DNA from: Nannobrachium achirus
Taxonomy: Eukaryota > Chordata > Actinopteri > Myctophiformes > Myctophidae
Reading direction: 5' to 3'
Length of the DNA: 64,000 bases
NCBI GenBank assembly: GCA_963921795.1
Contig: OY997641.1
Coordinates: 74,329,772 to 74,393,771, forward strand
Within the stretch, counting starts at the first letter, position 1. Each line of letters begins with the position of its first letter. This document shows, in pieces, positions 21,741-31,484 of this stretch. A program made the position numbers and the translations under genes. The notes below the pieces were generated by a model. It searched no databases. It saw nothing but the letters and a program-made list of their open reading frames with translations, and was not told the origin of the DNA.

Positions 21741-22088
21741 GTGAGTTTATGGCAAAATCTCTGGAACTGTCCAAAAATGAGCCTCAGGCCAGTCTGATGA
21801 CAGGCTATCATGCCTTCAGCAGTCCGATGGTAGCTGCAGATCTTGTTTAAACTTTAGAGACCATGGGGTGGTACGACTGGGGTGGTATGCAGGGAATTAG
21901 GAGTTGACGTAAGGGACAAGAAAGAGCAGCTTGGGAGAGTGAACAGTGTTATGGACACAAGGGGAAAAAAAATATCAAAAACAACATACATCACATAAGG
22001 CCAGACACTAACTGAACTATGTTCAGTGCTACAAATATATCCATTAAAACTCAGCTTCAACAGCAGGAAACTATCTGACTTGAATAGT

Positions 22089-22655
22089 TTACTGTTGCTG
22101 AAGTTGGGCTTTAATGGACTCAGCAAAACCCTTTAAAAATATATCATTTCCCCTATTGGTGAGATGAACTTTGTCATCACGAAATAGCCCAGGAGTGTCA
22201 AACTGTATGTGAGGGTGATCTACAAAACTGCCATTTAAACAATGCACATATGTAGCCATAACACTGTTCACAAACCGGCGACCCTTGTCGATCTTCCCTG
22301 GATTGGCACCAGCCTTCCACCTGCATCTCTGGGTGATGGCAGAGAAGAGGATGTGCATGTTGGGATGCTGCAGGTGGAGCTGGTGCAAGTCCTCCTTCAT
22401 TGCTGCGACGAGTTGGACACTTGGGATGTCCCCGAGGTCATTCCCGCCGCAGTGGATCAGGAGGACATCCGGTGCTGCTCTTCCTTGTAGGGCCTGGTTG
22501 AGGAAAGGGAGGAGGCTTTTCCACCGCAGACCACCCCAGCCAAACCAATGGATGTATTTCACACCATCCACACCGAGGTTGTTCCCCATGGTCTCCAAAG
22601 CTCTCTGCTCCCCTCGCCTCACATAGCTGTCTCCAAGGATCCAGACAGACACCAT
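22089..22655 (-). CDS. SGNH/GDSL hydrolase-fold protein, 188 aa
   Basis: SGNH hydrolases are serine esterases or lipases with a Ser-Asp-His triad. Block I is WILGDSYVRRG (nucleophile Ser), block III is HCGGNDLGD (Gly and Asn of the oxyanion hole) and block V is DDKVHLTNRG (Asp and His). All catalytic blocks are intact in one exon. There is no signal peptide or membrane segment, so a cytosolic protein is likely. The ATG sits two bases after a TTCTCAACAG acceptor, implying an upstream non-coding exon. An in-frame upstream ATG (22691) would lie in the intron. Related domains occur in CR1 and Ngaro retroelements as well as in fish host genes. No reverse transcriptase or recombinase is adjacent, so host gene versus domesticated retroelement domain is open. 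The substrate is unknown. Confidence 0.8.
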   Translation of the reverse strand: MVSVWILGDSYVRRGEQRALETMGNNLGVDGVKYIHWFGWGGLRWKSLLPFLNQALQGRAAPDVLLIHCGGNDLGDIPSVQLVAAMKEDLHQLHLQHPNMHILFSAITQRCRWKAGANPGKIDKGRRFVNSVMATYVHCLNGSFVDHPHIQFDTPGLFRDDKVHLTNRGNDIFLKGFAESIKAQLQQQ

Positions 22656-22657
22656 GG

Positions 22658-23340
22658 CTGTTGAGAACCAAAACAAAAGTTGGGTAAACACATTCTAATG
22701 GTAATAGAATGTTATATGACAGGTGTTGACTTAATAAATAAATCATAATACAAGAGTTTATTAAATAGTCCAAGACTGGTCAAAAGATTAATAAATTACA
22801 ACTGTAACTGTAAACGAATCCAGAAAAAAGTTTAGCTGTAAAATTGTGGTATTAGAAAAATAAAAACATGACACTGATGTTGCAGACCTGTAGTTCATGT
22901 GGTAGATATTTATGATTTTTATTGATTTATGTATTGTAGCACAGTACACAAGTTACTATAACATAGGTTTCGTGTAACTGCAATGAAACTGCAATTTCAA
23001 TACAATAAAAGTTAAATAATGCTGACTTTATGGCCTTATTGAAACGTTAATGAAAACTAGATGTGGACAGCATCAGCATCTATGTTGCTTGCTTACAGCT
23101 AGTTTTAATGAGGAGACCATTCTGATAATAAAAGGGGAGCAGTTAAGATTCATGAAGATATTCATTGACAAAATTAATTATATTATTTGGAAACAGTGAA
23201 GAGATGCCTGCCCTGTTGTTTCAAAGTTAACGTTACATAACGTTATGTTAATATATAAATAGTGGACGTGCATTTAATTAACTACTAGGTGCATGTAATT
23301 AACTACTAGGATTAGCATTTATAAATCGAGTATAAATAGA
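22658..23340. other. Probable 5' intron of the hydrolase gene
   Basis: AT-rich, bounded by the acceptor at 22658-22660 and a possible donor GTAAAATG (minus strand) near 23343-23350. No other feature. Confidence 0.4.
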
Positions 23341-23350
23341 CATTTTACCT

Positions 23351-23620
23351 CTATTTGGATGATAATGTTTTAAAAGCTGCGTTGTCTCTTTCTGGTCAGT
23401 GTGAGCGTGCTGTGGTGTTGTTGTTGTTGTGGTTGCGTTGTTGGGAAAGACCCGCCCTTCACATTTTCTTCTTCGTGAGTTGTATATCGGGAAGCTCCGA
23501 CCACATTCTCCCATGTATCCCTGTGGTGCACGTGACCGTTGGCAGCCAATAGCATCTCTGGTGGCATTACAATTCTATTTATTTCTATGATGGCGACACC
23601 CATTTCAAGGGGTGGAAAAG
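23351..23620 (-). promoter_or_regulatory. Candidate promoter and 5' non-coding exon of the hydrolase gene
   Basis: A more GC-rich island between AT-rich flanks with a CACGTGAC E-box (23529), a CCAAT box (23546-23550) and a GATGGCGAC YY1-like site (23588). A minus-strand donor near 23350 would end an untranslated exon. Inference from motif clustering only. Confidence 0.4.
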
Positions 23621-23873
23621 GGCCATTTGCGCTGCATAGAAACCAATGGCGTCGCTTCGTCCATATTTTTCTACAGTCTATGGAATCTAATGATCATTAC
23701 ATCCTGATGTGAAAGAAAATGTGTCAAAAGAATAAAACATGACGGTTGTTATGCAGTTCTTTCTTTTTCTTTTTACCCCTTGTTCTCCCCAATATAGTAG
23801 TTATGCCAAATGATTCTTCCCCACACTCATTTCTCTCTTTTCACTGCTGTTGTATCCTACTGACTCACTAGTG

Positions 23874-24192
23874 CAGGGGTTTTCAAAGTGGGTGACGGGG
23901 CACCCTGGGGTGCCGCGACAGCAGTCCAGGGGTGCCGCGAGATCATTTGATGATATCTGGATTTACTCCAATTATTACTTAATTAACTATATATTTAGTA
24001 TAATTTTTTAACTTGAAGTACAGAGCAATTTTCAGTCAGTTCTATGTTTTAACCAAAATGGCTATTAGGCCTATCTCATCACTAAAACATGCTATAAACA
24101 TAAGGTGCTGGGAGTGAAAATTATGAATATAATGTAGGATGAAAAGAATATTTATAGGGGTGCCCTGAGCCAAAATAGTTTGGGAACCCCTG
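23874..24192. mobile_element. hAT non-autonomous element, perfect 8-bp target duplication
   Basis: CAGGGGTTTTCAAAGTGGGT at the left, TTTGGGAACCCCTG at the right, flanked on both sides by CACTAGTG (23866-23873 and 24193-24200). It contains a repeated GGGGTGCCGCGA motif. The same insertion with the same flanks is at 60369-60706, so it preceded the segmental duplication. Confidence 0.92.
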
Positions 24193-24241
24193 CACTAGTG
24201 AATCGTTCTGTCAGTCATTCAGTGACAGTTACACATCTCCT

Positions 24242-24336
24242 CCACCAGGGGGCGAAAGGCATTAAAGCAACAGTGCCTGGATCCACTATTGCGCATGCGC
24301 TAAACACGTTGATCCGGAAGCCGGATCTTCCGGAAG
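24242..24336 (+). promoter_or_regulatory. CTCF-, NRF1- and ETS-like sites upstream of zinc-finger exon 1
   Basis: CCACCAGGGGGCG (24242-24254) fits the CTCF core, TTGCGCATGCGC (24289-24300) fits NRF1, and two CCGGAAG sites follow (24314-24320, palindromic CTTCCGGAAG at 24327-24336). Such a cluster is typical of TATA-less housekeeping promoters. It is conserved in the duplicate at 60756-60850. Confidence 0.6.
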
Positions 24337-24691
24337 TAGAATGTTTCTGGCGTGGCGTTTCCACAACAAAGGAACTGTTGGTGTTTCATGGTGGTTTTGG
24401 GACGCGACCAGGCGTTTGACAACGACGAACCTAAGCATAACGGTGGTTGTCGGGGGGCAAGGAGCTCCGCTGTGTTCACTTGGATCGCGCGGAGGTGCCG
24501 AAAGTCGAGGGGGACGAAGATGTACTATTCTGTCCCTTATATCAGGACATAACTCGGACAGACTTTGCAACGCTCGACACGGAGACTCGCTCGCTTTAGC
24601 TCGGTGGCGGTGTCTCACGTGGATCAAGTCCGCTTGAGTGTTGGCGCGTGGTGAAAAGCTTCTCATATTAAAAGGAGTTAAAACGCTTCAA

Positions 24692-24908
24692 ATGGAGTCT
24701 GTACGGCTTAAGATAAATGAACACATGACGTCGGTGGGAGAGGAGATATTGTGTGTTTTGGAAAAGCAACAAAGTGTTGATGTTTGTCGCGTGAAGCTCG
24801 ATGTCAGAGTGTTTGTGTTGGAGCGCCTCCGTTTGGCCGCAGAGGTCATGTGCAACCTCTTCCAGAGAGAGATGGAGACACTACACAACAACCAACTACA
24901 CACTGCAG
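24692..24908 (+). CDS. Zinc-finger gene 1, exon 1 (N-terminal leader)
   Basis: Encodes 72 residues from an ATG, with MESVRLKINEHMTSVGEEIL and a following helical LRLAAEVMCNLFQREMETLH segment. It resembles the short leader (xRLxAAxEIFxLFER) of many fish C2H2 zinc-finger genes. It ends GCAG/GTATGT in phase 1, which matches exon 2 at 34072 and the finger exon at 54664. The joined model gives about 448 codons. A near-identical copy at 61214-61430 differs at three residues (L/A, Q/H, N/T). The function is probably oligomerisation or cofactor contact, which is inference. No known domain name can be assigned with certainty. Confidence 0.75.
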
Positions 24909-24947
24909 GTATGTCTGTTACACACACAACACCACACTACACACTGC
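24900..24947. repeat. 41-bp splice-donor repeat, truncated array (gene 1)
   Basis: One full unit CACACTGCAGGTATGTCTGT with TACACACACAACACCACACTA, then a broken second unit that stops at CACACTGCACCC. The array resumes at 31485-31575, so the 6.5-kb insert lies inside it. Confidence 0.75.
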
Positions 24948-24948
24948 A

Positions 24949-25362
24949 CCCAGTAAACACTAGCCTTCATTTAGCTCTATGGTTGAAAGTTAGCCCTCAT
25001 CTGCACCGTCTATCCTCAGTCTTTCTATAGACCGATTGTAGCTGATTACATTTAATCCATTATTCCATACTTGTTGATTAAAAAAAAAACAGCTTTAATA
25101 TGCACACCTGGTTTTCAAATATTGGACTAATGTAATTTTAAGAGCCAATTTCACTATATAGTCTAGTTTAGTTGTAGCCGTCATCTGAACGCTACCATTG
25201 AAACGATATATCACCGTTTAGGACAAACGTGTGTTAGACCATCTTTTTTTTAAATACATTTTTATCAAGTTGTTCATTATCGGATGCTAACAGAATAGTT
25301 TGAAATGATTAGATCTCCCGGTTCTACCTCGTAGTTGTAGTTTGGATCCACATGAGCAGTTT
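24949..25362. repeat. Tandem segment, copy 1 (partner 25588-26007)
   Basis: CCAGTAAACACTAGCC..CAT through GGATCCACATGAGCAGTTT is repeated about 640 bp later with small indels. Copy 1 continues to 25500 with AACGCCGCACTAAATGCC. In copy 2 that continuation appears only after the 4.3-kb insertion, at 30300. Confidence 0.9.
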
Positions 25363-25587
25363 CCTGGCTAATTACCGTCTGTCAGACGTCTATTAGTTCT
25401 TGTGTTAAATAACGCCGCACTAAATGCCTCGGCGCTCGACATTCGCCTAAACTTAAAAAATAAACTCAGATAATGACCCACAAGAGCTCTCTGTTATAGC
25501 AGACTATTGAGTTACATAATTCATTCTGACACCAACACACAAGACCGCATGTCTCCCAGGCCACATCCCCATCCCCACCATACGATA

Positions 25588-26007
25588 CCCAGTAAACACT
25601 AGCCGTCATTTAGCCCTATGGTTGATAGTTAGCCCTCATCTGAACCGTCTATCGTGAGTCTTTCTATAGACCAATTGTAGCTGATTACATTTAATCCATT
25701 ATTCCATACTTGTTGATTAAAAAAACAGCTTTAATATGCACACCTGGTTTTCAAATATTGGACTAAAGTAATTTTAAGAGCCAATTTCACTATATAGTCT
25801 AGTTTAGTTGTAGCCGTCATCTGAACGCTTCCATTGAAACGATATATCACCGTTTAGGACAAACGTGTGTTAGACCATCTTTTTTTTTAAATACATTTTT
25901 ATCAAGTTCATTATCGGATCGATTCGGATGCTAACAGAATAGTTTGAAATGATTAGATCTCCCGGTTCTACCTCGTAGTTGTAGTTTGGATCCACATGAG
26001 CAGTTTA
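25588..26007. repeat. Tandem segment, copy 2, interrupted at 26007
   Basis: Second copy of 24949-25362, with GATCGATTCGGATGC as a small internal insertion. It is cut at GAGCAGTTTA by the element that follows. Confidence 0.9.
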
Positions 26008-26755
26008 TAGTCCGGGAGGCAGGCCCAGCCCTCATAATGTCGTCTGCTTACTTTTTTTTCACTATTATTTCCTGTTGGCATATACCTTGGGCCATCACAA
26101 GTTCATACTGAACACCCCCAACTCGGGGCCGTTTGGTCTCAGGGGCCCAAAAACCCATTTTTTGGTACCTGTCTCTGGCGAAATTATGTAAATGTATAAA
26201 ATAATTCACTAAAATGACATACATTGTCACACACGTATGAAATTTGGTATGGAGTATCCTGACACATAGGGGTAAGTGGCAAAATAGGATTATAGTGCTT
26301 ACTACCAATGTATTTTAAGATATCACCCTCAACATCCCCAGAAACACAATAAAATTGCTGTCCGCTTGACACATTATCATCAAATATGATCATTTTCAAG
26401 CAGGTTATGGTGAATATAATGACCTCTCCTGTATATAGAAAACTTCCCACATTCATAAGCTTCAATTCGAGCCCAAGATGATCTTCTCATCTTGAGAATT
26501 ACTGTTTCTGTAGCCAAAATACTGCACTATACCTCAAATCGGAGAAAATATAATATTCAGTCGGTAGCTTTACAGAAGCCTAGAATCCAACAATGGGTTC
26601 AAAAGTACTGCTGTTTGAAGTTATAAACATGAAAAATGAATACTAGCAGGGAAGCAAATGTTGTTAAATGTTATTAAAAATATGTTTGATATGCACAAAA
26701 TAGCTTCAAATCAAACATCGGTTCGACGTGGAGCAGTGAATCTGAGCAGCTATAT

Positions 26756-26756
<1 letters not shown>

Positions 26757-26818
<62 letters not shown>
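26757..26818. repeat. (TG)n microsatellite
   Basis: Uninterrupted TG run beside the left inverted arm. Confidence 0.95.
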
Positions 26819-26820
<2 letters not shown>

Positions 26821-26849
26821 GGACAGGTTATTTAAACGACAAATTGTAC

Positions 26850-27320
26850 TGTTCTGTACCTTACTGTATTGTACCTTACTGTACTGTAGTACCATACTGT
26901 ACCTAACTATACCTAAATGTACTGTACCTTACTGTACCTTACTGTATTGTACCTTACTGTACTGTACCTAACTGTACCTAAATCCTAAATGTACTGTACC
27001 TTACTGTACCTTACTGTATTGTACCTTACTGTACTGTACCTAACTGTACCTAAATGTACTGTACCTTACTGTACTCTATCTTACTGTACTGTACCTTACT
27101 GTACCTTACTGTACTGTACCTTACTGTACTGTACCTTACTGTACTCTACCTTACTGTATCGTACTGTAGTATAGTACGATACAGTAAGGTAGAGTAACTG
27201 TACCTTACTGTACTGTACTGTATCTTACTGTACTGTACTCTACCTTGCTGTACTCTACCTTACTGTACTGTACTGTACTGTACTGTACTGTACCGTACTG
27301 TACCTTACTGTACTGTAAGC
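26850..27320. repeat. (TACTG/TACCT)n pentamer satellite
   Basis: Repeating GTACTGTACCTTACT units with a strand switch near 27172 (GTACTGTAGTATAGTAC). The same pentamer in the other orientation is at 32975-33150. The long Leu/Tyr/Cys/Thr frames are artefacts. Confidence 0.95.
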
Positions 27321-27434
27321 TCTCATAGCATAGAGTGGAGCATATAAGCACTATAAGCCTATACTACTATAAACACTTTTGACCACAACAAATAGTGTAA
27401 AAGCGATAGCTTGTTTTGGTCAAAAGTGTTTTTA

Positions 27435-27694
27435 TTTTTCATGAATCCGGTACTAGTTGTCGTTACAAACACATACAAGCCATCACACTCTGCTTACCAG
27501 ATGTTATACTTTTATGTATTTTGCCAAGTCCCGGAAAAGATGCCCTGTGATTGGCCATTACAGTCACTTTGACTGGCACTTGTGCCGAATGCTCACCCCA
27601 AAACATTATTTATGAGATTGTGGTGGCTTGTGTGGGACAACCAAGGCATGGATGTGTTTGTAATGACAACTAGTAACACACTCATGAAAAAGAA
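27435..27694. repeat. Inverted repeat inside the 4.3-kb element
   Basis: TTTTTCATGAATCC.GGTACTAGTTG and GACAACTAGTAACACACTCA with TGAAAAA face each other. The outer CACAACAAATAGTGTAAAAG is a direct copy at both ends (27385, 27708). Confidence 0.65.
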
Positions 27695-27899
27695 AATCAC
27701 TTTTGAACACAACAAATAGTGTAAAAGTGCCGGGTTCTGCTGTGGAAACTGGACAATAGCATTTCTACCTAATAGACCCCATGGTCTTTTGGGATCAATA
27801 TAAGTAGGAAAATTAGCCTAGAAGTGATTTATTTAGGGCGGAGTTGTCCTTTAAGTTATACAAGTAGATGAGTGGAACTATGAACTCATCACCATACCC

Positions 27900-28420
27900 C
27901 TTTCCCCCCATCAACCATAGTAGATGAGGGATGCAGTATGTTGGTTGGTAGGTAGTTAGATGAGGGATGCAGTATATGGTGGTAGATATGGTGGTTAGAT
28001 GAGAGATACAATATGGTGGTAGATAGGTTGGTAGATGAGAGATTCAGTATGGTGGTAGGTAGGATGTTAGATGATGGATGCAGTTTTTTGGTAGGTAGGT
28101 AGGTAGGTAGGTAGGTAGGTAGGTAGGTAGATGAGAGATGCAGTATGGGGGTAGGTAGGTACAGTAGTTAGATGAGGTATGATTATGAAGTATGTTGGTA
28201 AGTAGGTAGGTAGGTAGTTAGATGAGGGATGCCGCATGGTGGTTGGTAGGTAGTTAGATGAGGGATGCAGTATGGAGGTAGGTTGGTAGGTAGTAGATGA
28301 AGGGATGCTGTATGGTGTCAGGTATAGGTAGTTAGATGAGGGATGCAGTTTGGCGGTAGATACTGTAGGTAGTTAAATAAAGTATGCAGTATGGTGGTAG
28401 GTACAGTAGGTAGTGCATCT
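27900..28420. repeat. Degenerate minisatellite, unit GGATGCAGTATGGTGGTAGG
   Basis: About twelve imperfect units of 30-45 bases, with a pure (TAGG)n core at 28088-28130. Confidence 0.85.
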
Positions 28421-28549
28421 GTAGACCACTTTAGTGCAACTGTAGAATGCTTTAGTGAATCTGTAGATCAAATGCATCTGTAGTCCACTGTAGTGAATCT
28501 GTATACCACTGTATGCATCTATAGACCACTTTGTCATATGCTATGGATG

Positions 28550-28890
28550 CGGTATCAGTACTCGAGGTATCGGTACTCGCCCCGATACCAGCCTATTTAG
28601 CTGTCTCGTACTTGTCCTTTTGCTCACAGCAGTGCCAGTCCATTACCATTTTGTCCTAAGACACAGTTTTGTGTGTGTTAGTTCAACTAATGAACAGTGT
28701 TTTCACATTCTCTCACTCTAGGCATGACAACATAATTATTTAAAGCATTTTATTTTGGAGCGCCACACACTATTTAAGCACTTGTACAGAAACGTAACTT
28801 ACAGTATCGGTATTCGGTATCGGCAAGTACTAAATTAAGTACTCATACTTGTACTTGGTCAGCAAAAAAGTGGTATCGGGACATTCCTAC
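28550..28890. mobile_element. Possible small DNA element (GGTATCGGTACTCG ends)
   Basis: GGTATCAGTACTCGAGGTAT at the left and imperfectly complementary ACTTGTACTTGGTC..GTGGTATCGGGAC at the right. This TATCGGTAC-type repeat is common in fish. Boundaries uncertain. Confidence 0.4.
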
Positions 28891-30499
28891 ACTGTATAAT
28901 GTCTATGAGACATTATTCCTGGCCCATTGCAGGAGGGACGCCCAGCCCCCAACAACCCAGTCAGTCTACAGGGTACTTCCGGGTTCTGTCAGGCAGTCAG
29001 GCATTCATGCATATGTTGCAAGTCAAATTATTTCCCTCAACTTTTATCTCGTTTTTTTTAGCTGTACTGTACTGTACTTTCACAACTGCCCCCCACTGGG
29101 GGCCCCAAGGCTGAGGAATATCTTGCCCCTACACGTCAGAGCTGTACAGTCAATTGGTATTTTTCATCTTTATCAATCAAATATAGTATGCCTTTCCTTT
29201 ACTGGTGCTGATGTTTTCTTTTTGTTCCTTGTATTCTTCTTTGTATGTTATGCTGTTATCTTTTTATTATATTCTATTGTTTTGTTTTAACCTGTGCAGC
29301 ACTTTGCGCGACCTGATCATGTTAAATGTGCTTTATAAATACATTTTGAGCTGTGCCGAGTTGAGATGCAGTATACTGTAGTGATCTATACATTAGATAC
29401 GGTACAGTGGTCAATGTATGTGGTCTATAGATACAGTACAATGGTCTATATATGAGGTACAGTGGTCTATAGATGCACTACAGTGGTCTAGAATAGATGC
29501 AGATCTCATGCGGCTATTTCTTTTTTCATATACCTCTCTCCCACAGGGGAACTTTTGCTATACTGTATTATTATTGTATTGCAAAGAGCTATTTTGTGCA
29601 TATCAAACATATTTTTAATACCATTTAAAAACATTTGCCTCCCTGCTAGTATTCATTTTTCATGTTTATAACTTCAAACAGCAGTACTTGTGAACCCATT
29701 GTTAGATTCTAGGCTTCTGTAAAGCTACTGACTGAATATTATATTTTCTCCGATTTGAGGTATAGTGCAGTATTTTGGCTACAGAAACAGTAATTCTCAA
29801 GATGAGAAGATCATCTTGGGCTCAAATTGAAGCTTATGAATGTGGGAAGTTTTCTATATACAGGAGAGGTCATTATATTCACCATAACCTGCTTGAAAAT
29901 GATCATATTTGATGATAATGTGTCAAGTGGACAGCAATTTTATTGTGTTTCTGGGGATGTTGAGGGTGATATCTTAAAATACATTGGTAGTAAGCACTAT
30001 AATCCTATTTTGCCATTTACCCCTATCTGTCAGGATACTCCATACCAAATTTCATACGTGTGTGACAATGTATGTAATTTTAGTGAATTATTTTATACAT
30101 TTACATAATTTCGCCAGAGACAGGTACCAAAAAATGGGTTTTTGGGCCCCTGCGACCAAACGGCCCCGAGTTGGGGGTGTTCAGTATGAACTTGTGATGG
30201 CCCAAGGTATATGCTAACAGGAAATAATAGTGAAAAAAAGTAAGCAGAGGACATTATGAGGGCTGGGCCTACCTCCCGGACTATTAGTCCTTTTAAAAGG
30301 GGTGTTAAATAACGCCGCACTAAATGCCACGGCGCTCGACACGACACGACAGTCGCCTAAAATTTAAAAATAAACTCAGATAATGACCCACAAGAGCTCT
30401 CAGTTTGTGTTGTCAAACAAAATGCACCGACCTAAAACTAACAGCGGGAGGCAGTATGTCAACTACTAATAGCTGCTGGAACACATGTAAGTTACAAGC

Positions 30500-30576
30500 T
30501 GTTACCGTGGTCCAGCGGAAACGCACAGGTTTCAAAGACAGCAGTTCACGAGTTCGAACCCCGTCGACTCCCTGTG
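30500..30576 (+). pseudogene. tRNA-like sequence, unit 1
   Basis: CCGTGGTCCAGCGGAAACGC resembles an A box and GAGTTCGAACCCC is a good B box. The stems do not pair as in a working tRNA and the acceptor ends do not match. A tRNA-derived SINE head or tRNA relic. Confidence 0.55.
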
Positions 30577-31070
30577 TCAAATAATAACAGTGCAAGAATG
30601 CATTACAAATACGATCAACTGCGGTGGTTCAGGTAGCATACGGCTCTCAGAACCAAGGAATAATGATTTTAAACCCTGCTGGCTGCCATCATTTTCACTA
30701 ATTTCGGCGGCCGCTAACGGCGAAATGGTATTAAATAAACAAGGGTTCCGTTCGGAACCTAACGGTTCAATGACGGTGATACAACGTCTAGCTAGATCCG
30801 GTCTATGTATAGCGTTGTAAAAACTTTAAAATTTAAACTCGTCACAGACCGGATCTAGCTTTACGTCCGGTTACGGCGAAGACGTCATTTGAACGCGTTT
30901 TAACCCCCAAATTGCTTAGTGGGTAATGATTAAATAAAATCGTTTTATAGCTATCCATCAATATAAAGTCAGTTTGTGTTGTCAAACAAAATGCACCGAG
31001 CTAAAACGAACAGCGGGAGGCGATATGTCAACTACTAATAGCTGCTGGAACACATGTAAGTCACAAGCTG

Positions 31071-31146
31071 TTGCCGTGGTCCAGTGGTAACGCACAGGTT
31101 TCAAAGACAGAAGATCCCGAGTTCGAACCCCGTCGACTCCCTGTGT
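31071..31146 (+). pseudogene. tRNA-like sequence, unit 2
   Basis: Better preserved A box (TGGTCCAGTGGTAACGC) and B box (GAGTTCGAACC). A TTTCAAA stretch sits where the anticodon loop would be, but the acceptor stem is absent. Confidence 0.55.
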
Positions 31147-31484
31147 CAAATATTAAAAGAGTGAGAATGCATTACAAATACGATCAGCTGCGGTGGTTCA
31201 GGTAGCATACGGCGCTCAGAACCAAGGAATAATGATTTTAAACCCTGCTGGCTGCCATCATTTTCACTAATTTCGGCGGCCGCTAACGGCGAAATGGTAT
31301 TAAATAAACAAGGGTTAAATAAACAAGGGTTCCGTTCGGAACCTAACGTTCAAATGACGGTGATGTATAGACGTTGAAAAAACTTTAAAATTTCAACTCG
31401 TCACAGACCGGATCTAGCTAGACGTCCGGTTATGGCGAAGACGTCATGTGAACGCGTTTTAACCCCCAAATTGCTTAGTGGGCA

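Larger units (their letters stand above)
23690..24948. repeat. Segmental duplication A, copy 1 (partner 60178-61445)
   Basis: Starts at TCTAATGAT.ATTACATCCT and runs nearly identical to 60178 onward through a hAT element, the promoter and zinc-finger exon 1. Small indels separate the copies. The continuation of copy 2 (61600-62520) matches 31490-32480, so copy 1 is split by about 6.5 kb. Confidence 0.9.
26008..30283. mobile_element. 4.3-kb Harbinger-like element with ~690-bp inverted repeats
   Basis: Begins TAGTCCGGGAGGCAGGCCCA and ends with the complement GGCCTACCTCCCGGACTA. The arms (26008-26705, 29583-30283) match closely. TTA flanks both sides (26005-26007, 30284-30286), the 3-bp duplication typical of PIF/Harbinger. 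The centre holds only microsatellites, minisatellites and smaller repeats, with no transposase. The interrupted host sequence is known from the tandem copy at 25362-25500. Confidence 0.75.
30401..31484. repeat. Two tandem ~0.55-kb units, each with a tRNA-like region
   Basis: CAGTTTGTGTTGTCAAACAA starts at about 30401 and 30969. Each unit contains a tRNA-like stretch, a GGCGGCCGCTAACGGCGAAA block, GGTTCCGTTCGGAACCTAAC and inverted GATCCGGTC/GACCGGATC sites. Confidence 0.85.

Noticed and set aside
22242..22773. Overlapping frames on both strands of the hydrolase
   Set aside because: No motifs, and they disagree with the intact SGNH frame.
30500..31146. Functional tRNA genes
   Set aside because: A and B boxes are present but stems and acceptor ends do not pair. 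Called tRNA-like only.
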